Source of the DNA: Pseudomonas abietaniphila
Lineage (GTDB): Bacteria; Pseudomonadota; Gammaproteobacteria; Pseudomonadales; Pseudomonadaceae
Assembly: GCF_039697315.1 (NCBI RefSeq)
Contig: NZ_CP155619.1
Span: forward strand, 2,542,001 to 2,606,000
Direction: 5' to 3'
Length of the DNA: 64,000 nucleotides
A program made the position numbers and the translations under genes. Every line of letters begins with the position of its first letter. Position 1 is the stretch's first letter. The notes under the pieces were generated by a model. It made no database searches and was not told the origin of the DNA. It was given only the letters and a program-made list of their open reading frames with translations. This document shows positions 43,524 through 52,197 of this stretch, piece after piece.

Positions 43524-44348
43524 TTACTCCACCGCGGTGCGCAGCTTCTCGCTGCGTCCGCGCAACCATTCCAGGGCGAGCAGCAGCACCACCGAAAAAC
43601 CGATCAGCAAGGTCGCGGCGGCTGCGATGGTCGGGCTAAGGTTCTCGCGGATGCCGCTGAACATCTGCCGTGGCAGCGTCGCTTGTTCGGGGCCTGCGAG
43701 GAACAGGGTCACCACGACTTCGTCAAACGAGGTCGCAAAGGCAAACAAGGCGCCTGAAATCACGCCCGGCGCGATCAATGGCAAGGTCACGCGACGGAAC
43801 GCCGTCAACGGTGACGCGCCAAGACTGGCCGCCGCCCGCACCAGGTTGTAGTTGAAACCTTGCAGCGTGGCAGAAACGGTGATGATCACGAACGGAACCC
43901 CCAGCACCGCGTGCACCAGAATCAGCGAGGTGTAGCTGTTACCCAGCCCCAAGGGCGCGAAGAACAGGTAACTGGCAACACCCACGATGACCACCGGCAC
44001 GACCATCGGCGAGATGACCAATGCCATGACCAGCGATTTGCCGGGGAAGTTGCTGCGGGTCAGACCGATCGCTGCCAATGTCCCGAAGCCCATGGCCAGA
44101 ACGGTCGCTGCAGGCGCGACGATAAGGCTGTTCTTAAGCGCACGCATCCATTCGGCCGAACCGAAGAAGTCCTGGTACCAGTGCAACGAGAAGCCTTGCA
44201 GCGGGTACACCAGAAAACTGCCCGAGTTGAACGACAACGGCACGATGACCAGCACCGGCAACACCAGGAACAACAGAATCAGCCCGCACAGGATGCGCAG
44301 TGCGTAGTACCAGACCCGCTCGATGGGCGAGGAATAAGGGCTCAACAT
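43524..44348 (-). CDS. agtD: ABC transporter permease AgtD (PotI-like)
   Basis: This 274-residue inner-membrane permease has six predicted spans and the ATPase-contact EAA loop around AASLGASPLTAFRRVTLPLI. It resembles the putrescine/spermidine permease PotI. It is last in ATPase - binding protein - permease - permease, the order of agtABCD, the GABA/5-aminovalerate importer of P. aeruginosa (PA0603-0606), which also neighbours rpe-gph-trpE and agtSR. The substrate is inferred from this synteny. Confidence 0.88.
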   Translation of the reverse strand: MLSPYSSPIERVWYYALRILCGLILLFLVLPVLVIVPLSFNSGSFLVYPLQGFSLHWYQDFFGSAEWMRALKNSLIVAPAATVLAMGFGTLAAIGLTRSNFPGKSLVMALVISPMVVPVVIVGVASYLFFAPLGLGNSYTSLILVHAVLGVPFVIITVSATLQGFNYNLVRAAASLGASPLTAFRRVTLPLIAPGVISGALFAFATSFDEVVVTLFLAGPEQATLPRQMFSGIRENLSPTIAAAATLLIGFSVVLLLALEWLRGRSEKLRTAVE

Positions 44349-44358
44349 TTCAGTCTCC

Positions 44359-45606
44359 TCAGCTCAGACGCAGGCGGCTGGCGCCGACCAGCCAGCTATA
44401 GATCAGGTACAGCACGACAGTCGCCAGCAGCAGCAAACCACCCAACGCCGTCGCCATCCCCCAGTTGATGCTGGTGTTGGTGTAGAAGGCCACGAAGTAG
44501 CTGACCATCTGATCGTTCGGGCTGCCGAGCAAGGCCGGGGTGATGTAGTAACCAATAGCCAGGATGAACACCAACAGACAGCCTGCGCCAACACCGGCAT
44601 AGGTCTGCGGGAAGTACACGCGCCAGAAGCTGGCGAAGGGGTTGCAGCCCAGCGAAATCGCGGCCCGCATGTACGTAGGCGAGATGCCTTTCATGACGCT
44701 GTAGATCGGCAGGATCATGAACGGCAGCATGATGTGCACCATCGAGATGTAGACGCCGACCCGGTTGAACACCAGCTCCAGCGGTTTATCGATGATGCCC
44801 AACGCCATCAGGGCACCGTTGATCAGACCGCTCGACTGGAGCAGTACGATCCATGCCGCGACACGCACCAGAATCGAGGTCCAGAACGGCAACAGCACCA
44901 GAATCATCAGCAAGTTGCTTTGACGTGCAGGCAGATTCGCCAGCAGGTAGGCCAATGGGTACGCGAGGAACAGGCAGATCACCGTGATCACCAGGCCCAT
45001 CCAGAATGTCCGGGCAAAGATGTCGATGTAGATCGCTTGATCCGGGGTCGCTGGCGCCACTTCACCGAGGTCATCGATGCGGTGGTCCACAGCGGCCAGC
45101 AAATAATAAGGGGTGAGGCTTGAGGTGTTGCGACGGATCGCCTGCCAGTACGCGGGATCACCCCAGCGCTCATCGACGGCTTCCAGCGCTTCCTTATAAG
45201 AAGCTGGCTCGTCCTTGAACGGAACGGCACGGGCCGTTTTCGCCAGCAGACTGCGGTAACCGGCTAGCTCCTGGTTCAGGCGCTTGGACAAGTCGCCCAG
45301 TGTCTGATTCTTGCGGGCTTCGGCCAGATCCTGGCTCGCGGCCTTATAGACCGACTCGGGAGGCAGGCCTTTGCCATCCCACTTCGCCACTTCAACAACG
45401 GTCAACGGCATGCCGCCAACCACTTCAGGGTTGCTCACGCTTTTGTACAGCAGCGCCGCAATCGGCACCAGAAACACCAGCAGCAGGAAAATCGCCAATG
45501 GCGCGATCAACGCCTGAGCCTTCCAGCGGTTGACGCGCTCGGCACGGGCCAGGCGTTGCTTCAAGGTCGGGCTGGCGCCTTCAGTCAGGGGCACGGCGGT
45601 GGCCAT
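44359..45606 (-). CDS. agtC: ABC transporter permease AgtC (PotH-like, large first loop)
   Basis: This 415-residue permease is about 100 residues longer than E. coli PotH. The extra length lies between the first span (about residues 30-55) and the second (about 200), a periplasmic segment rich in charged residues. The EAA loop is visible as AAISLGCNPFASFWRVYFPQ. It ends 10 bp before agtD. The first permease of a type I importer pair; substrate as for agtD. Confidence 0.87.
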   Translation of the reverse strand: MATAVPLTEGASPTLKQRLARAERVNRWKAQALIAPLAIFLLLVFLVPIAALLYKSVSNPEVVGGMPLTVVEVAKWDGKGLPPESVYKAASQDLAEARKNQTLGDLSKRLNQELAGYRSLLAKTARAVPFKDEPASYKEALEAVDERWGDPAYWQAIRRNTSSLTPYYLLAAVDHRIDDLGEVAPATPDQAIYIDIFARTFWMGLVITVICLFLAYPLAYLLANLPARQSNLLMILVLLPFWTSILVRVAAWIVLLQSSGLINGALMALGIIDKPLELVFNRVGVYISMVHIMLPFMILPIYSVMKGISPTYMRAAISLGCNPFASFWRVYFPQTYAGVGAGCLLVFILAIGYYITPALLGSPNDQMVSYFVAFYTNTSINWGMATALGGLLLLATVVLYLIYSWLVGASRLRLS

Positions 45607-45632
45607 AGCGAACTCCGAAATCTTTCAACAAA

Positions 45633-45670
45633 GGGTGCGTTTCTCACTCCACGAGAAAGGAAACGCACCC
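45633..45670 (-). terminator. Stem-loop between agtB and agtC
   Basis: GGGTGCGTTT (45633-45642) and AAACGCACCC (45661-45670) pair, with extra inner pairing, and no U run follows. Hairpins after binding-protein genes often protect that message and reduce downstream expression. It may be this rather than a full terminator. Confidence 0.6.
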
Positions 45671-45717
45671 GGATCTAACTCAAATCACGACGCCAAGCGG
45701 CGACGTCTGTCGCAGGC

Positions 45718-46749
45718 TTACTTGGCAGCCCAAGAGTTGAAGCGCTGCTCGAGGTTCTCGCCAAAGTCAGCCCAGAATTTCACGTCGATCTGTACCTGAT
45801 CCTTGATGTTCTCTTCGGTGGTCGGCATGTTTTTCAACGTGTCGGCGCTCAGCAACTTGACCGCCTCTTTGTTGGCCGGGCCGTAAGCGATGTTCTCGGA
45901 GTAGGTCTTCTGCTGCTCAGGCTTGAGGGTGTAAGCGATGAATTTCTTCGCTTCCTCGGCGTTTTTCGCGCCCTTCGGAATGGCCCATGCATCGAAGTCA
46001 TACACGCCGCCGGTCCAGACCACTTTCAGGTTGCTTTCCTTCTGCACGGCGGCGATGCGACCGTTGTAGGCCGAGCTCATCACGACGTCGCCAGACTGCA
46101 GGAACTGAGGCGGCTGTGCGCCCGCTTCCCACCACTGAATGCTTGGCTTGAGCTTGTCGAGCATCTTGAAGGCGCGGTCCTGGCCTTCTTTGGTCGCCAA
46201 CACTTTGTAGACGTCTTTCGGTGCGACGCCGTCAGCCATCAGCGCGAATTCCAGGGTGTACTTGGCGCCCTTACGCAGGCCGCGTTTGCCCGGGAATTTC
46301 TCGGTGTTCCAGAAATCGGCCCAGCCGGTCGGTGCGGATTTCAGCTTGTCGGCGTTGTACGCCAATACGGTCGACCAGACGAAAAAGCCTACGCCACAGG
46401 TCTGAATCGCACCTGGCACGTAGTCTTCTTTCTTGCCCAGAATGGCCGGATCGAGCGTCTCGAACATGTCCTCGTCGCAACCGCGAGACAGCTCTGGCGA
46501 TTCGACCTCGACCAGATCCCAGCTCACGCTCTTGGTGTCGACCATGGCTTTGACCTTGGCCATCTCACCGTTGTACTCGCCCGCAATGATCTTGCCGCTG
46601 CCCGCTTTTTCCCACGGTGCGTAGAAGGCCTTTTCCTGCGCAGCCTTGTTCGCGCCACCGAAGGAAATGACAGTCAGGTCGGCGGCCATGGCTTGCGCCG
46701 CGCACATCATGCCGACCGATAGAGCGGTGAGCTTCAATGTCTTGAGCAT
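45718..46749 (-). CDS. agtB: Periplasmic binding protein AgtB (PotD-like)
   Basis: This is the substrate-binding component, 343 residues from the ATG at 46747-46749. The signal peptide ends AAQAMA-AD, followed by LTVISFGGANKAAQEKAFYA, the start of a PotD/PotF-type fold. It contains AYNADKLKSAPTGWADFWN and GRIAAVQKESNLKVVWTGG. It lies between agtA and agtC. GABA or 5-aminovalerate binding is inferred from synteny with P. aeruginosa. Confidence 0.9.
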   Translation of the reverse strand: MLKTLKLTALSVGMMCAAQAMAADLTVISFGGANKAAQEKAFYAPWEKAGSGKIIAGEYNGEMAKVKAMVDTKSVSWDLVEVESPELSRGCDEDMFETLDPAILGKKEDYVPGAIQTCGVGFFVWSTVLAYNADKLKSAPTGWADFWNTEKFPGKRGLRKGAKYTLEFALMADGVAPKDVYKVLATKEGQDRAFKMLDKLKPSIQWWEAGAQPPQFLQSGDVVMSSAYNGRIAAVQKESNLKVVWTGGVYDFDAWAIPKGAKNAEEAKKFIAYTLKPEQQKTYSENIAYGPANKEAVKLLSADTLKNMPTTEENIKDQVQIDVKFWADFGENLEQRFNSWAAK

Positions 46750-46842
46750 TTGGTTTTCTCTCCACGAACAATGTTGGTTAAGCAATGGGGGGGGCGATTC
46801 GGTCGCCTCTGGGTGCTTCTGTTTGCGACTACAGCGGATGAA

Positions 46843-47967
46843 TCAATGCGCTTCCTGCAAAGGATCCAGCGCGCGAGCGTGCTCGACCTGCCATCCAATG
46901 GGCACAACGTCGCCAACGCTCAATGCCGGGTCCAGCTCGGCGATGGGCTGCTTGACGAAGAAATCGGTTTTCCCGGCGACTTCCAGGCGCACACGCACGT
47001 GATCGCCCAGATAGATGAATTCAGCCACACGTCCGGAGAAACGGTTGACGCAGCTTTCGCTACGACCATTGAGGTTCACGCGCTCAGGACGAATCGACAG
47101 CGTGACCGAGTCGCCCGGTGCGCCCACGTTGACCGCCAGGGCCTCGACTTTCTCGCCGCGGCCCAAGGTCACCACGCAGCGGTCGCCGCTCTGGCTGAGC
47201 AAGGTGCCGTTGATGCGATTGTTCTCGCCGATGAAGTTGGCGACGAAGGTGTTTTTCGGCTCTTCGTACAGCGTGCGCGGCGGCGCGATCTGCTGGATTT
47301 CGCCCTGGTGAAAGACGGCTACCCGGTCGGACATGGTCAGCGCCTCGCCCTGGTCGTGGGTCACGTAGACAACCGTCACGCCCAGACGCTGGTGCAGGTG
47401 CTTGATCTCCATCTGCATGTGTTCACGCAGCTGCTTGTCGAGCGCGCCGAGGGGTTCGTCCATCAGCACCAGTTGCGGTTCGAACACCAGCGCGCGGGCC
47501 AATGCGACACGCTGTTGCTGACCACCGGACAACTGCGCCGGATAACGATGGGAGAACGTCCCGAGCTGCACCATGTCGAGCGCACGCTTGACCTTCTCGG
47601 CAACGTCGGTCTTGCTCATGCCGCGCACTGACAGCGGGAACGCCAGGTTCTCGGCGACCGTCATGTGCGGGAACAGGGCATAGTTCTGGAACACCATGCC
47701 GATGTCGCGTTTGTGCGGTGGCACGTTGTTGATCGAGCGGCCGGCCAGCAGAATCTCGCCCGCGGTCGGCGTTTCAAAACCGGCGAGCATCATCAGGCTG
47801 GTGGTCTTGCCCGAGCCCGAAGGCCCGAGCAGGGTGAGAAACTCGCCCTTGCGGATGTCCAGGTTGAGGTCTTTGACGATCAGGGCTTCGCCGTCGTAGC
47901 TCTTTTGCACACCACGAAAGCTGACCAGAACATCACTCGCCCCAGCGCTTGAATCGACGTTGCTCAT
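46843..47967 (-). CDS. agtA: ABC transporter ATP-binding protein AgtA (PotA-like)
   Basis: This 374-residue ATPase (start MSNVDSSAG at 47967) has Walker A GPSGSGKTTSLMMLAG, the Q-loop VFQNYALFPHM, the signature LSGGQQQRVALARAL, Walker B LVLMDEPLGALD and the switch histidine VTHDQGEAL. A C-terminal TOBE domain begins about residue 290. It is the first gene of agtABCD, downstream of two dyads and a promoter region. Confidence 0.92.
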   Translation of the reverse strand: MSNVDSSAGASDVLVSFRGVQKSYDGEALIVKDLNLDIRKGEFLTLLGPSGSGKTTSLMMLAGFETPTAGEILLAGRSINNVPPHKRDIGMVFQNYALFPHMTVAENLAFPLSVRGMSKTDVAEKVKRALDMVQLGTFSHRYPAQLSGGQQQRVALARALVFEPQLVLMDEPLGALDKQLREHMQMEIKHLHQRLGVTVVYVTHDQGEALTMSDRVAVFHQGEIQQIAPPRTLYEEPKNTFVANFIGENNRINGTLLSQSGDRCVVTLGRGEKVEALAVNVGAPGDSVTLSIRPERVNLNGRSESCVNRFSGRVAEFIYLGDHVRVRLEVAGKTDFFVKQPIAELDPALSVGDVVPIGWQVEHARALDPLQEAH

Positions 47968-48038
47968 TACCCACACCTTTGTTTAATCAACCGTGGGAAC
48001 AAGCCTAGATTAGCCGGCAGACCGCGCAAATCGGGGCG

Positions 48039-48055
48039 TAGGAGAGATTATCCTA
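48039..48055. promoter_or_regulatory. TAGGA-N7-TCCTA dyad upstream of agtA
   Basis: An inverted repeat about 72 bp upstream of the agtA start. With the second dyad 20 bp further up it suggests a pair of sites for a LuxR-type regulator, with AgtR the obvious candidate (inferred). Confidence 0.45.
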
Positions 48056-48074
48056 GGCGCTATGGAAGGTGCTC

Positions 48075-48092
48075 TGTAGGAATTGCCCTACA
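48075..48092. promoter_or_regulatory. TGTAGG-N6-CCTACA dyad upstream of agtA
   Basis: A perfect 6-6-6 inverted repeat about 108 bp before agtA, sharing the TAGG/CCTA half-sites of the dyad at 48039. It is distinct from the adjacent REP elements, though both contain CTACA. Confidence 0.5.
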
Positions 48093-48148
48093 CGGACGGC
48101 GGGAATAGGCATGCAGTCAGGCAGACGGATTTCGCACGTTGAAACCCG

Positions 48149-48213
48149 TTCGCGGGCAAGCGCGCGCCTACAGCGGGTCGCAGTCTTTCTGTGGGAGCGA
48201 GCTTGCTCGCGAA
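48149..48213. repeat. Two REP half-elements, head to head
   Basis: TTCGCGGGCAAGCGCGCGCC-TACAG and CTGTGGGAGCGAGCTTGCTC-GCGAA face each other between agtA and agtR. They are two subtypes of the same REP family. Confidence 0.8.
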
Positions 48214-48257
48214 GGGGTCATTGCAGGCGCTGAAAACGGTCGTTTTCAGACACGCGA

Positions 48258-48887
48258 TCACACCAGCTTGTGCTCCATCGCATACTTCACCAGCTCCGCC
48301 AGCGAAGTAATGTTGAGCTTCTGCATAAGGCGCGCCTTGTGGGTGCTGATTGTCTTGCTGCTGAGCGCCAGTTGCTGGGCGATGTCGTTGACATTGGCGC
48401 CTTGGGCCAGGCGCTCGAACACCGAGAACTCGCGCTCGGACAGCAGTGAATGCAGCGGCCGGCTATCTGTCAGGCCGACTTCGAACACCATGCGGTCAGC
48501 CAGGTCCGGATCGATGTAACGACCACCCGCCGCCACCCGTCGGATCGCGGTCAGCAGCAATGCCGGATCACTGTCCTTGGTGGCGTATCCGGCAGCGCCA
48601 ATCTTCAGGGCACGCGCCGCCATCTGCGCCTCGTCGTGCATTGAAAGCACCAAAATGGCGGGAGGGTTGTTCAGTGCTCGAATTCTCGGGATGGCTTCCA
48701 GACCGTTCACGCCGGGCATGGAGATGTCGAGCAGCACGACTTCGCACTCGATATGGCGCAGGCCTTCGAGCAACTGTTCACCATTGCTGGCCTCCCCCAC
48801 TACCTGCAGGTCTTTGGCCAGGCCAATCAACTGCTTGATGCCTTCACGAACGATGGTGTGGTCTTCGGCGACCAATACACGAATCAC
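48258..48887 (-). CDS. agtR: NarL/LuxR-type response regulator AgtR
   Basis: This 209-residue regulator starts at a GTG (48885-48887) that overlaps the agtS stop by GTGA. The receiver domain has the acidic pair in VLVAEDHTIVREG and phospho-acceptor Asp in VVLLDISMPGVNG, with the late lysine in GYATKDSD. The C-terminal LuxR HTH reads LSEREFSVFERLAQGANVND then SSKTISTHKARLMQKLN. It matches PA0601 by order and type. Confidence 0.92.
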   Translation of the reverse strand: MIRVLVAEDHTIVREGIKQLIGLAKDLQVVGEASNGEQLLEGLRHIECEVVLLDISMPGVNGLEAIPRIRALNNPPAILVLSMHDEAQMAARALKIGAAGYATKDSDPALLLTAIRRVAAGGRYIDPDLADRMVFEVGLTDSRPLHSLLSEREFSVFERLAQGANVNDIAQQLALSSKTISTHKARLMQKLNITSLAELVKYAMEHKLV

Positions 48888-50953
48888 TGCACTTGCTCCT
48901 GCGCGACCTGTTCCAGGGGAATGTAGATGCGCAAGGTTGTGCCTTCTCCCAGCGTGCTGTCCAGATGCAATCGTCCGCCCATGATCAATACACGCTCGCG
49001 CATGCCCACCAGCCCGAACGACGCCGGACGCTCTGCCCGTTGATCGAAGCCTTTGCCGTCGTCGGCCACGCTCATGCACAGCACGCCGTTGTTCAGGCTC
49101 AGGTTCAACTCGACGGTGTGCGCCTCGGCGTGACGCATGACGTTGGTCAGCGACTCCTGCAGGATACGAAACAGACCGATAGCGGTCGCGTCCGGCAACG
49201 CCGGCAGGTTGTCCGGCACCTGAACCAGACACGGAATCTGCGTGCGCGCTTCAAAACGCCGGGCTTGCCACTCGATAGCCGAGGCGATGCCGGCATCGAG
49301 GATCGGCGGACGCAGCGCGGTAGCGACGTCACGCACCAGCTGAAACAACTGGGCGATCAAGCGCTTCATGCTGTTCAGGCGATCCCGCAACCCTGGATCG
49401 AGGTCGGCGTAGGCGAGTTCGCACATGGACGTTTCCAGTTTCAGCACGGTCAGCATCTGACCCAGCTCGTCGTGAACCTCGCGGGCGATGCGCGCCTTTT
49501 CCTCTTCCCGAACCGTTTCAAGGTGCGCCGACAAATCCCGCAGTTGCTCGGCCAGAACCTGCAAGCGGGCTTCGCTTTCCTGCAACGCGGCAAGCGAGCG
49601 ACGGCGTTCGGTCACGTCGGTGATGAACACCACCAGGTATTCGGCCTCGCGAAAGCGCAAAAAGCTCAGCGAGACATCCGCTGGCAGGATGCTGCCGTCC
49701 GCGCGAACACAATTACTTTCGAAACTCTGCGGGGCTTCATCACTGGAGCGTGCGTTCTTCCACAGGTTAAGCCAGCGATCCATGTTCAGTCCGGGTTCGA
49801 AATCGATCAAAGGACGATCGACCACACCGCCAGGCGCATACCCCAGCATGCTCTCCGCCGCCCGGTTGGCGTAACGTACGTGGCTGTCCCAGTTGACCCA
49901 AAGAATGCCTACCGTGCTTTGGTCGATGGAGAACTGCGCCAGACGCAGTGACTCCTCCCCCGCCCGACGCTTGGCAATGTCTTCACGCGCCGCCAGCAAT
50001 TCACGCTCCAGCGCCTGCTGTTGCTTGCGTTGCCAGAGCACAATGGCGGCGCTCGCCAACACCAGCACTAACAACAGCAGGGTGAGGTTTTTCCACAGGC
50101 CCGGGGACCCACTGACTTGCGGGTACTTGGGCTGCAACCACTGGGCGTGCAGCTGGTCGAGGTCTTTCGGCGCAATCACGTTCAGCGCACGACTGATGAT
50201 CTCGGCCAGCTCGGGCATGTCGCGCCGAGAGGCGACCCGCAGTAGCTGCGGAAAGCCGATATCGCCCACAACGGCCAGACCCGCGAACTCGCTTTCCCGG
50301 GACAACCGACTGAGTTGCGCTTCGTCGACGACGGCGTACCGTGCCTGCTGGCTCAACAGCAACTGCAACGCTTGGCGTTCCATCGGCACACCCTGCAGAT
50401 TGAGGTGGGTGTAGTTGGAGCGCAGGTAGTCCGCAGTGGTGCTGGGCATGCGCACGGCGACACGCACCTGGCTGTCCAGTTTCTCAAGATCGACAACACC
50501 CGAGCCATCGCGCTCACCGACCAACAGTTGCGGGACGCGCATATAAGGATCGGAGTACAGCCAGAGGCGAAGGCCGGCCGGGGTTTGCGTCAGGCCGGGT
50601 GCAAAGTCGATCTCGCCATCAGCGAGCGCTTTTTCAAGTTCTGCCTGATCCGAAAAGTTGCGCCACAGCAAATCGACTTGCAGGGTCTTGGCCATCAGGT
50701 TGACCAGGTCGACGTTGGCACCTGACAGCACCTGCGCCCGTCGGTCAAATTGCGCATAGGGTGCCTGCAACACCAACCCGACCCGCAATTGAGCGCGTTG
50801 ATTGAGCCAGTCTCGCTGCGGTCCACTGAGCGGGTCGGGCGGCGCGGTGGGCACGCCAGCCTGCGCCATTGAACAGAGGACGATCAGCACCAGAAGCATC
50901 AAGAGCGCTCTTGGACAGCCGATAACCCGAAGGCACAGCACGTGGATTCTCAA
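48884..50953 (-). CDS. agtS: Sensor histidine kinase AgtS with periplasmic binding domain
   Basis: This is a 689-residue membrane kinase. A signal segment (about 1-32) precedes an SBP_bac_3 solute-binding domain (about 45-270), then a membrane span near 290-308 and a PAS domain (about 335-450). The HisKA_3 box is REVHDELGQMLTVLKLE, and the ATPase domain shows LQESLTNVMRHAEA, VADDGKGFD and GLVGMRERV. The start is TTG with GGAG 8 bp upstream; a GTG four codons in is possible. In P. aeruginosa AgtSR responds to GABA and 5-aminovalerate. Confidence 0.92.
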   Translation of the reverse strand: MRIHVLCLRVIGCPRALLMLLVLIVLCSMAQAGVPTAPPDPLSGPQRDWLNQRAQLRVGLVLQAPYAQFDRRAQVLSGANVDLVNLMAKTLQVDLLWRNFSDQAELEKALADGEIDFAPGLTQTPAGLRLWLYSDPYMRVPQLLVGERDGSGVVDLEKLDSQVRVAVRMPSTTADYLRSNYTHLNLQGVPMERQALQLLLSQQARYAVVDEAQLSRLSRESEFAGLAVVGDIGFPQLLRVASRRDMPELAEIISRALNVIAPKDLDQLHAQWLQPKYPQVSGSPGLWKNLTLLLLVLVLASAAIVLWQRKQQQALERELLAAREDIAKRRAGEESLRLAQFSIDQSTVGILWVNWDSHVRYANRAAESMLGYAPGGVVDRPLIDFEPGLNMDRWLNLWKNARSSDEAPQSFESNCVRADGSILPADVSLSFLRFREAEYLVVFITDVTERRRSLAALQESEARLQVLAEQLRDLSAHLETVREEEKARIAREVHDELGQMLTVLKLETSMCELAYADLDPGLRDRLNSMKRLIAQLFQLVRDVATALRPPILDAGIASAIEWQARRFEARTQIPCLVQVPDNLPALPDATAIGLFRILQESLTNVMRHAEAHTVELNLSLNNGVLCMSVADDGKGFDQRAERPASFGLVGMRERVLIMGGRLHLDSTLGEGTTLRIYIPLEQVAQEQVQ

Positions 50954-51091
50954 CCCGTCATCTCCACTTCCCTGAATCCTCGTTCAATCATGTGTGGTGC
51001 CTGGCTCCCGACGCGTTCGCCGATACCGGCCTGACAAACCGTCATCAACCCATTAGGCTGCCGGAATTGTTTCTGGCTTTTGGAATATCCG

Positions 51092-52075
51092 ATGTCCTAC
51101 ACCATTCGCGCAATGTTTCCCGCGATTTGCCTGACGCTGATACTACCTTGCTCGCAGATCGCAATGGCGGCAGACCCTGCACCGGCCAAAGACGCCACGC
51201 CTGCCGAAACGCCCGTCGAGCGCGCAGCCCTACCCTCTCGCAGCCAGGAAGATGCGCTGGCGCTGGAGCGTTCGGTGCCACAAGCCGAACAACAACAGCT
51301 GCAAGCCGGCGACGACAGCTTCCTGGCCCTGTGGAAACCCGCCAATATCGATGAGCCAAAGGGCGCGGTGGTAATTGTGCCCGGCGCGGACGAATCACCT
51401 GACTGGCCCAATACCGTCGGGCCGCTGCGTCGCAAGCTCCCTAACGTGGGTTGGTCGAGTTTGAGCTTGAGCATGCCGGACGCCGACAACGACGTTTTCG
51501 CACGCGCCGCAGATCCGGCTCCCACGGGCGACAAAGCAGCCGCCGACAAGGACAAGGCCAAAGACGCACAGGCCAAAGCGCCCGATCCGGCAGCCAGTGC
51601 CGAAGCCGATGCGGCCGCTGCCGCCGAGCAAGCGGCGGCACAAGCGGAACTGGCCAAGGCTAATGCGGAAAAAATCTTTGCCCGTATCGACAGTGCCGTG
51701 GCGTTCGCTCAGCAGAACAAAGCACGCACCGTCGTATTGCTAGGCCACGGCACAGGCGCCTACTGGGCTGCGCGCTACATGAGCGAACACGCTTCGCCTG
51801 CCGTTCAGAAACTGGTGATGGTGACAGCGGTCGATACCGGAAAGGATACGCCGACGTTGCTGGAGCTGCTGCCGAGCCTGAAAGTCGCGACAGCGGACTT
51901 CGTCAACAAGGAACGAACCGTCGCGCGGCAACAGGCTCAGGACCGCCTGGATGCGAGCAAACGTGTGAAGAATGCACGCTTCACTCAAGTGGCCCTGAGC
52001 ACGATTGCGGGAAATCCGGCGATGGAACAGGACCAACTGTTCCGCCGTGTGCGTGGGTGGCTGGAGAGTCAGTAA
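51092..52075 (+). CDS. DUF3530 exported alpha/beta-hydrolase-like protein
   Basis: This is a 327-residue exported protein of unknown role. A signal peptide ends near residue 26 (QIAMAAD). A hydrolase-like core begins at about 80 (GAVVIVPGADESPDW) and resumes with VVLLGHGTGAYWAARY. The usual nucleophile elbow GxSxG is GHGTG here, so catalytic activity is doubtful. A low-complexity Ala/Lys/Asp insert (about residues 140-190) splits the core. It is divergent from agtS. Confidence 0.8.
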   Translation: MSYTIRAMFPAICLTLILPCSQIAMAADPAPAKDATPAETPVERAALPSRSQEDALALERSVPQAEQQQLQAGDDSFLALWKPANIDEPKGAVVIVPGADESPDWPNTVGPLRRKLPNVGWSSLSLSMPDADNDVFARAADPAPTGDKAAADKDKAKDAQAKAPDPAASAEADAAAAAEQAAAQAELAKANAEKIFARIDSAVAFAQQNKARTVVLLGHGTGAYWAARYMSEHASPAVQKLVMVTAVDTGKDTPTLLELLPSLKVATADFVNKERTVARQQAQDRLDASKRVKNARFTQVALSTIAGNPAMEQDQLFRRVRGWLESQ

Positions 52076-52088
52076 GTTCGATTCACCT

Positions 52089-52176
52089 TGTAGGAGCGCG
52101 CTTGTCCGCGATTGCGATCTGCCGCCAATGACGAAGCGTCTGACCCTCCGCAATCGCGGGCAAGCGCGCTCCTACA
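52089..52176. repeat. REPIN, 26-bp inverted arms
   Basis: TGTAGGAGCGCGCTTGTCCG-CGATTG (52089-52114) is inverted at 52151-52176 with one mismatch and a 36-nt loop. It lies between two convergent genes and may also terminate transcription. Confidence 0.92.
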
Positions 52177-52197
52177 GTTGACGTACAACCTTGGAAG

